Below are positions 57,188-64,000 of a stretch of DNA of 64,000 bases, in pieces. The stretch is from Pohlia nutans. Lineage: Eukaryota > Streptophyta > Bryopsida > Bryales > Mniaceae. The notes below the pieces were generated by a model. That model was not told the origin of the DNA and did no database searches. It was given only the letters and a program-made list of their open reading frames with translations. Made by a program: the position numbers and the translations under genes. Where the stretch lies: assembly GCA_022496805.1 (NCBI GenBank), contig CM040091.1, positions 13,196,336-13,260,335 on the forward strand. Reading direction: 5' to 3'. Numbering within the stretch: position 1 is the stretch's first letter; the number at the start of each line of letters is the position of its first letter.

Positions 57188-57277
57188 TGACTCAATGTCG
57201 GGAATGACAAGTCCGTAATGACACAAAGTGGGACTTTGTGTCATTACGGACATGTCATTTCCGACATTGAGTCATTA
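57185..57277. repeat. 93-bp palindrome (stem of the foldback MITE)
   Basis: TAATGACTCAATGTCGGGAA and the following bases pair with the inverse ending CCGACATTGAGTCATTA, around a GGA centre near 57230. Only a few mismatches are present. Confidence 0.85.
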
Positions 57278-57640
57278 AAAACTTGTCACATAAGACAAGA
57301 TTTCTACTAGTGGATCCCTTAAACTCCTGTTGGAAATTCATTGTACTGGTAGACCCCAGATCAAACTTAATTGTATACAAGCGTCCTGGAGAGAGAGGTG
57401 CATTACCCGGGGACGAAGCGACAAGCAAAAATGACGGACGCGGTGACGGGACCGAAGATACCAATACAATGGAAAGTGCGGAACAAACTATCAGAGGAGG
57501 AGAGTTGGTTGTCGTAGAGGCAGATGACGACGCCGGCGAGGGAGAGAATAACGGAGATGACTCACCGCATTTAAGTTATCATCCCGAGGGAGACAGTGAC
57601 GGCTATTCCAAAGACAAAGACGACGCTGGGAAATGACCAT

Positions 57641-59295
57641 AATTGATTGTAGGCAAAAATCATGACTTTGGAATGTACGACAATTTATCTGATGTTTTAC
57701 CGTCGGAGTTGGAGGACATTGCGAGCGATAGTGAAATAGAAGACATCTAGCAAAATTCACAACGTTATCGCTTGGATTCGACAAAATCAACAGATCGATA
57801 AGTAATATTCAGAGTTGAGAGGTGGAATGCTGGAAGTGCACGGCTGTGGATTGGAGGACGCATGTCAATGTCAGTGGATGGAGAGCGTATAATTGAAGAC
57901 GGTCAGTGGTGTGATAACGCCTGTTACTTTGTAGCAGGTAAAGCTTTTACACTTAGCGCGACGAACGAGTATACTTAGCAAGAAGAGGGGAGACGGCAAT
58001 GGGGGAGATAACAAAAAATCTTTATGACAATGTGCTACACACGGTTGACCGGTTGTACTAAGAATTGGTGACTTCCAGAATTGTAGGGCAAAAATTCCGC
58101 ATTCTACATGAAGCGAGCCTTTACAGCCAATCGTCACTATTGACTGTATGAAGAGGTAATTACTGTAACAAAGTCAACGTTGTTCTAGTACAGTAATTAC
58201 TTGGGTGAAACGGAATAATTGTCTCTCAAAGTAACCGGAGTTTTTGGTGGAATGACGGTAGAGGTCTGTATCGCACTTCATTGCCGCTGGACAATATTTT
58301 GGAAGCAAAACCAGTGGGTGGCCAAGGAGTACTTAGACATCAATGAAGCATCCAAACCCTTGACGTTTGCCATGTGAAGCTCCCTTGCGAAATAGTGCCG
58401 CACAGATTCAATCAGTGGCGTTCCACTCCATCAAGGTTGTACATAGGACAACGCAAGTGTATTCTATGTGACTGCGGAATTGTATACTCCAATACTAATT
58501 ACATTGTGTACGTGAAGTACCAGAATTTTTTTTTGTTTCCAATTTATTATTATACGTCTTTGGTACTGTACACTTAGGAGTGTTGTAGAAGGAAATGTAG
58601 TATGTATACAATCTGGTATATTGTGATTCAGTTTTCATTTGATATTTTGTGATAGGTCAAGGATGGCTGCTACAACAATAAGCAGCTTGTCTTCATTGTT
58701 GAGGAAACGGAAGATAGAGGAACCTGTATAGAAGCCTAAACCCTCGACAGCGAAAGTTAGACGGACTCTCTAAGTTGGGCATCAGTACCTAATATGTGGA
58801 GCTTCTCGGGAGTTCACTCTACAAGAGAAGCTGAGAAGATTGAATGGCGAAGTGGATTACGTTCCAGAACGAGGTTTTCAAGGACAGAAACTAATTCCAG
58901 GAATCCCAATTGACATTGTGGTAAAAATAATTTGGCCACTTATTTGAAAGGAGACAACATCAAATAGGCAATTAGAAGTGCAAAATATACTGAACATGCG
59001 TTTAGTATCAAAATTTTGGTTAGCTTTTGTTGCCATGAGTCAACCCATGCATGAGCAACACATATTGTTGTTGTATAGAAGGGGAATGGATTCGTTCATC
59101 GACGCACCTGCCCGTTTAGGACGCCTAGCCAGACGATATACTTGTTGATCCCGTTGATGTTTTAATGAGAAAAAAAATTCTTACCCATAGTGGAAGTCTG
59201 TGTAATATTAATGTGTGCAATGAATTGTTCTTACTCATACTGGATCACAGATTAAATTCTAATAACCGCTGCCAGTTACAGCTGTCGAACTTCCC
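57641..59295. other. Spacer with short hairpin and F-box-like remnant
   Basis: A 12-bp perfect inverted repeat (GTAATTACTGTA) lies at 58156-58167 and 58189-58200. On the plus strand around 58775-59070 a broken frame reads GIPIDIVVKIIWPLI, a stop, then NILNMRLVSKFWLAFVAMS. This resembles an F-box motif (LP.dlv..IL..L...RLVSK.W), but it is weak. No intact gene is present. Confidence 0.35.
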
Positions 59296-59502
59296 CACAC
59301 TACTGTATGAGAACATGTTCCCATGAAACGTTGCACTGTGACGTAGCTAATTGGAATAACGTAGTTAAACCGTAGCTTTAGTGACATAAACATAGCTTTT
59401 CCTGAATACAATGCACTAAAATAGACAAACGTAGCAAAAACTACATAAAATCTAGCACGTAGCTATTTTAACGTAGCTCCCAGTGTATTGCCCTAGTAGT
59501 GA
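59296..59502. mobile_element. Possible CACTA-type MITE
   Basis: The segment starts CACTACTGTATGAG and ends GCCCTAGTAGTG, so the outer CACTACT is inverted. CGTAGC/GCTACG words recur inside. The short terminal match makes the call tentative. Confidence 0.4.
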
Positions 59503-59593
59503 TGGGCAAAAAGTGTTGCAATGCAGGCATGTTAAAAGGCGACAACCCTTTGGACTTTTACCTCCATAACATTCAATAGCCTTCATGTCCACC

Positions 59594-59900
59594 GCCTTTC
59601 CTTCATGCACTTTGCTCATCACCTTAAACCTTTACCTATCCACTTAACCATTGATGAAGTACTCTTGGGTGTGGAATATACCACACCATCTACTGTAGAG
59701 CCAAGGCAGGGACAATGCATGCTACTGAATGTTATCAGTCTGGGCACTGCCTTTCCTTCATGCACTTTGCTCATCACCTTAAACCTCCACCTATACATTT
59801 AGTTACTGATGAAATACTCTTGGGTGTGGAATATACCCGCACCATCTACTGTAGAGCCAAGGTATGAACAACGCATGCTACTAAATGTTATGTACAGTGT
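59594..59900 (+). repeat. 155-bp tandem duplication
   Basis: The unit GCCTTTCCTTCATGCACTTT followed by GCTCATCACCTTAAACCT and TACTCTTGGGTGTGGAATAT starts at 59594 and again at 59749, with moderate divergence. Confidence 0.85.
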
Positions 59901-60960
59901 GAAAGGTCAAGAGGCCAATTTCTAACTTTTTCTTGCAATACGATTGGTGGAATTCGATGCCCTCTCAACCAAGCCATTATCACTTACAAAATCTGCATCA
60001 TTTGTCAACTCACCTGTCTGTATGGGGGGCGGTTTTAAATAATATCACGATAGTTTCAAGAGGACCCAGTAGCTCATACGGTAACAGTAAGGATAAGATT
60101 AATAATAAGTTTAATATTAATGTTGTATTGGGAGCTGGGCGGCGTGGTCCGGTCAATACAACGAATGCAGCTACGCAAACCATTTTCTTCATCCTCTTTC
60201 TATTAAACTTGACTTCCATGCTGTAATAAAAATATCCAAACGAATATCAGAGCCGGCGCGTGTGTCATGCGGGCTTCTATGTTTCCATGACCCTCCCTTT
60301 TTCTCCCTTTGACTCCGGACTCTGAAGCTCCTGCTCAAGTGCTGCTGTTGCTGCATTCACTCGTGATCGGAGATTCCTGTAGCTCATTCCTGGTCACTTC
60401 CTTTCTCAGATTCTTCATTGATATCTCATGTACTAATCAACTTTACCATTCACAGTACAATGATCCAGACTTTTGTTTGGAGATCTTGCCAAGTTCAACA
60501 ATCGTGGGTTTCTCACACAGACTGACCCTGCTTGTGTCTGTCTGTCAATCTTCAGTAGATTCTAGACTGTGTCGATGCTGCAATTTTTGATACGAAATTG
60601 ATCAGTAGTCCTCGTTGAACATGGCCTTCATGTCACAAAGCTCTTCAACCAATTTTCTTCCTTGAGCAAGTCCTACGCACCCTCACCTTGCAATGGCAGT
60701 TGTTGTATTAGAAGACTTCGATTAATTGCCAAGTTCAACAATCGTGGATTATTCACACCTTGTGGATTGTTTGAAGTCTCTTCATCATACTGTTAGATTT
60801 TTCTCTTCGATCGTTACTGCTAAACACACTTGAATGAATCGATCTAGTTGAACATGCACACCCTTGCAAGCGATTGGATTTTCAGGGTGAGAATTCAACA
60901 GTGAGGGATTGTTGTTGAGGATGATTTGAGTGGGGGCGGGGTTGACGATTACTAGTGAAG
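59901..60960 (+). other. Region upstream of the membrane-protein gene
   Basis: No gene is supported. A phrase GCCAAGTTCAACAATCGTGG occurs at about 60488 and 60728 (direct repeat). The last 100-200 bases are probably leader or promoter. Confidence 0.4.
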
Positions 60961-63040
60961 ATGGTGGCGCAATCGGAGTCGTCGTCGTCGTCGTCGTCGT
61001 CATGGACGTGCTTGTCGGCGATACGCAAAAGGTTCAACCTGGACGCAACGGTGGAGATGTACATGGAGAATCGACCGAGCGCGCGGCGGTGGGCGGCGTC
61101 GCCCGTGTGGACGAAAGTCTCCCGTGCGACAGCGCAAGTCTCCCACCACGCCGGCGTGGTGAACTGGGGCTTCATGGTGTTCCTGCTCTCCGGGTTCGGC
61201 ACGTACATGAAGGTGGCGCTCTTCTGGGTCGCCTGGTCCGTCCTCGTCATCGAAACCGTCGTGCTCTCCACCCTCCAACCCTTCTTCAGCTGGCTCGAAG
61301 AGGAAGTCCTGCATCCCCCTCCGGAGCCCCACACCCTCGCCACACACAACAACAATCACCAGGTCAGTCCATCAGTCCCGAAACCCTAAACTGTCAGAAA
61401 ATTGTAACCCCATTCCCAACTGGCTCCTTTCACCGACAGCTAGGGGCATTATCCGCAATCAATGCTGTAATGATGTTGGTTGTAGCATGAGTTGCAGTTG
61501 GTAATGGGTTCTCTCTTGTTGGTTTTAGTATATGTAAGTGTGGTTATGAATTCGTTGTTGTTGGTTTAAGCATCTTTAGTGTGTGCAATACAAATCTTCT
61601 TTAGACAGAAAGAGCTCTACCTAAGGTAGACGACCTGTTTCCGATCAGGCCCCCAATCACGCAATATAGGGCGACCTATTTCCGTGAAGCAGCCTGCATT
61701 ATTTTCGAATTCATTCGTAAACGGTGACGGAAACATGTTTCTTCTTAATATGGAATGGTTGGCGCCGAGAATAGAAATTTGTTACCGAGTTAGTATGAAA
61801 TCATGTGTTCTTGAAATTTAGTTTTACAGTTCTTGGAAATAGGTCAGCCTATATTGCGAGAACGGGTTGGAGAGAATCTTCACTTTGAAAATTCGTAGTA
61901 AATTCAATATTGCCCGAAAATTTGTTCAAAAATATGTGACCTTCTTCAAATCTATTTCCCTACACTGCAAAATTATTTGCCTATTCGTTACTCCACCAGA
62001 AGTATGCTGAATTGCTTAAGGTGATCGGAAACAGGTCGTCTACTTTATATGACATGAATGGGATGCGTCATACTTCAACTTTGAAAATTCATAACTAAGG
62101 TGGTTACCCCATTCCCAACTGGCGCCTTAAACCAATAGCTAGGGGCATTTTCTGCAATCAACGCTATAATGATGTTGGTTGTAGCATGAGTTACAGTTGG
62201 TAATGGGTTCTCTCTTGTTGGTTTTAGTATACGTAAGCGTGGTTATGGATTCGTTGATGTTGGTTTAAGCATCTTTAGTGTGTGCAATACAAATCTTCTT
62301 TAGACAAAAAGAGCTCTACCCATATGACGTGAATGGGATGCATCATACTTCAACTTTGAAAATTTATAACTAATTCATTCTTCATCCAAAAATTATGTTT
62401 CAACTTGTGTTGGAATCTGTTTCTTCTCGCCTACCTCTTAAAAATAACAATACTAAACAATATCAATGCCTTAGGGTTTCAATCGTGCAGTACCATAACT
62501 GACTGTGTGGATCTGTTTCAGGGTTTAGGTAGGGCGGAAACTGAGCGAGCTTTTGCGAAGGCGACCGATGAAGCCGAGGACTCGTACGAGGGATTCGTGT
62601 GGCAGAAAGCAGCGGCGGGGAAGGTGGAAGGGACGGGCGGGACGATTCTGACGGAGCTGACCATGTTCTACAAGCTGTGGACGCCGCTGCTCAAGATCCC
62701 GTTCGTCGTCGCGCTCCTTGTCCTCGTCAGGAGCACGTCCTTCACCGGGGAGCTTTGCGCGCACGGCTCCACGTGCTACTTGCGCCTCAAGAAGAGCCTG
62801 GTGACCATGATCGTGCTCTTCTTCGTCCTGGAGTGGCTGCCGTGCGTGATCGCCATCCGATTCTCCGTGAACGACATCCCCACGCTTCTGGCGTCCAAAA
62901 TGAAGGCCGCCGACGTGTGGGTGTCCATTCTCTACGACGCCTGCTCTCTCGTTTCCGTGCCGCCTTCCGTCGCCGCTCTGCGAGAACGTGTTCTGTCGGA
63001 TTCGATCTCTTTTATCGAGGTGGGTGCATTCCCAAGATAA
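60961..63040 (+). CDS. Multi-pass membrane protein of unknown function (two exons)
   Basis: Exon 1 (60961-61362) starts MVAQSESS with a poly-Ser run encoded by a TCG/GTC repeat. It contains FNLDATVEMYMENRPSARRW and two membrane spans (VVNWGFMVFLLSGFGTYM; VALFWVAWSVLVIETVVLST). It ends in His/Asn-rich HNNNHQ at a CAG|GTCAGT donor. Exon 2 (62522-63040) joins in phase 0 after TTTCAG. It adds a soluble acidic stretch (AETERAFAKATDEAEDSYEG) and about three more spans (IPFVVALLVLV; LVTMIVLFFVLEWLPCVIAI; VWVSILYDACSLVSVPPSVA). The joined protein is about 306 aa. I recognise no family. The stop at 63038-63040 follows a possible donor (ATCGAG|GTGGGT), so a further exon is possible. High GC, unlike its surroundings, argues for a real gene. 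Confidence 0.65.
61404..62376 (+). repeat. Tandem duplication in the intron, first copy carrying a transposon
   Basis: The unit CCCCATTCCCAACTGGC...GAGCTCTACC...TATGACATGAATGGGATGC occurs at 61408-61622 plus 62046-62097 (first copy, interrupted) and at 62106-62376 (second copy, uninterrupted). The copies are about 90% alike by eye. Confidence 0.85.
61626..62043. mobile_element. 418-bp TIR element inserted in a duplicated intron segment
   Basis: The 22-bp perfect terminal inverted repeats begin GTAGACGACCTGTTTCCGAT (61626-61647 and 62022-62043). A second inverted pair inside (GCAATATAGG..GACCTATTTCC at about 61661; GGAAATAGGTCAGCCTATATTGC at about 61837) suggests a subterminal repeat. It is non-coding. 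The second copy of the surrounding duplication provides the empty site (CTCTACC|CATATGAC). Confidence 0.8.
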
Positions 63041-63618
63041 TCAACTTGGTAACTCAAAAGCACATCAGGAACTTCAAGGCATGTAAACATGGTACCACAT
63101 GGTGCATTAAAATGCAATTAAGATAATTTGGTGCCAACCTCCATACCAACCCAGTATGGATAAAACGACCCTAAATTGACATGTATGCGGCTTTTGGTGT
63201 CAAAATGGCACCAAAATAGTCTGGCCCAACTTTTTTTGTTGCAGGCAAGACATAACGGCAACTCAGGACCTACCGAGCCACGGTAGTACCGATCGTACCT
63301 CATAATCTTACCTACTTTTGAATTATCCGATGGAATCTCAATGCAAGCCACTTCGAGCCATTGTATCTCAAGATCAATGTGGGAGTTGAATAAAAAAAAC
63401 AAAGATGAAGTGAAATTCAACATGCTTATAAACTCCAAACTTGCTTCTTCATGAAGCGTTAATGCTCTCTAGCATTATCATTCCTAATCGCTCTCCTCTA
63501 GTCCAATGGTATCTTGACACAATGACAAGAAGAAGCTACATTGAGACTATGACATACAAAAACTGTATATTTTACTAAGATTCACTCAAACAGTATCCTT
63601 GTAACAACATTGTATAGA
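63041..63618. other. 3' flank of the membrane-protein gene
   Basis: No gene is seen. A minus-strand open frame of about 106 aa (63118-63438) lacks motifs. Confidence 0.4.
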
Positions 63619-63851
63619 TTAACTCCTAAACTTCTGAACGTGTCGTGACAACCAGTAGAATACAGTGTATTTTGGTTGTATTTGGAATGGATCCACACCT
63701 TTAATAGGTTTGGATGCAAAAGAGAAGTTGAAATTTACATCAATGCGGTTCTAATGAGCTATTAAGATCCCAATTTAGAGTTTCTTGTTGGTAGCAAATC
63801 TCAATCATACGACAACGTATATACCACCCCCATGGGACATTTAAGGGTTAA
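63619..63851 (+). mobile_element. piggyBac-like MITE (233 bp)
   Basis: It starts TTAACTCCTAAACTTCTGAA and ends GGACATTTAAGGGTTAA, with TTAA on both sides (63619-63622 and 63848-63851). Copies occur inverted at 33095-33322 and diverged at 22008-22230. Confidence 0.75.
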
Positions 63852-64000
63852 CACAACCCTATGGTAATTGTACATTTTCCACTTATTTTCTTACGGTAAG
63901 TTGTAATTTTTGATTTGGATTGGTCAAGTAGTCTTGAATAAGCACTACATTGTACTTAGATTCCCTCTAAAATCTACATAATTTATAGATTTCATCACCT

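Larger units (their letters stand above)
56205..57312. mobile_element. CACTA-terminus foldback MITE with nested insertion
   Basis: The perfect 32-bp terminal inverted repeats begin CACTAGTAGAAATCTTGTCT (56205-56236 and 57281-57312). GAT flanks both sides (56202-56204 and 57313-57315), the 3-bp duplication expected of CACTA elements. Without the nested element it would be about 163 bp and almost wholly palindromic. Confidence 0.85.
55176..57640 (+). pseudogene. CACTA (En/Spm) transposase remnant, split by insertions
   Basis: An N-terminal piece (55176-55478) includes YKVFCPCCKCALHEKPKLRL then SIMKDHIRLHK, like the Cys-containing transposase-associated domain of CACTA TPases. A second piece (about 55985-56204) reads FDNFETVLFKARFWVSVI and ends QVFYVDD, the DUF4216 pattern. 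It resumes at 57313 with PLNSCWKFIVLVDPRSNLIV, the other half of DUF4216, then an acidic tail to 57636. The central transposase part is missing between 55.5 and 55.98 kb. The split lies exactly at a foldback MITE with a GAT target duplication. Confidence 0.7.

Noticed and set aside
61000..61359. Minus-strand open frames opposite exon 1 of the membrane-protein gene
   Set aside because: They are shadows of a GC-rich coding exon, and the plus-strand frame has membrane spans and a phase-matched second exon.

Overview
The window looks like nuclear DNA of a land plant or close streptophyte, probably not a seed plant. The evidence is a 31-exon UBP12/UBP13-type (USP7-like) deubiquitinase gene with GT-AG introns, remnants of a class XI myosin, DNA topoisomerase II and cyclin H, plant-type CACTA and Stowaway MITEs, and many TTAA-flanked piggyBac-like MITEs. 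I cannot name the species. Three genes look intact: NIP7 (20.7-21.3 kb, +, no introns), the UBP12/13-like gene (33.9-45.3 kb, +), and a two-exon multi-pass membrane protein gene (61.0-63.0 kb, +). Most of the rest is transposons, repeats and decayed gene pieces.

The most striking object is a 13.3 kb DNA transposon at 3449-16757. It has perfect 26-bp terminal inverted repeats and a possible 4-bp target duplication (TCAA). It carries three long ORFs. On the minus strand, a ParB/sulfiredoxin-fold-like protein (472 aa) overlaps a 712-aa unrecognised protein by an ATGA stop/start. On the plus strand, divergent from these, is a DUF7869/RNase H-like putative transposase (about 1011 aa). Around 40 copies of a palindrome (core GGTTAGGCATATGCCTAACC and variants), often spaced about 60 bp, flank the ORFs inside the element; I saw none outside it. 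The element also holds exon-like host fragments with splice sites, including a DYRK/YAK1-type kinase catalytic-loop exon.

Layout: 1-3.3 kb, unrecognised exon-like segments and a myosin XI pseudogene (-); 3.4-16.8 kb, the large transposon; 16.8-19.4 kb, possible LRR-protein remnants, a Stowaway MITE and a topoisomerase II pseudogene (-); 20.7 kb, NIP7; 21.3-33.3 kb, MITEs and AT-rich spacer, including an inverted block of about 180-bp satellite monomers (26.9-28.6 kb) and a chain of piggyBac-like MITEs sharing TTAA sites (32.0-33.3 kb); 33.9-45.3 kb, the deubiquitinase with MITEs in two introns; 46-49 kb, foldbacks and MITEs; 49.6-50.4 kb, an intronless cyclin H copy with a frameshift; 52.6-54.5 kb, a minisatellite and a Tudor-domain fragment fused to a duplicated piece of the deubiquitinase gene; 55.2-57.7 kb, a CACTA transposase remnant split by a foldback MITE that is itself split by a piggyBac-like MITE; 57.7-60.9 kb, repeats and an F-box-like remnant; 61-63 kb, the membrane protein gene; 63-64 kb, another piggyBac-like MITE.
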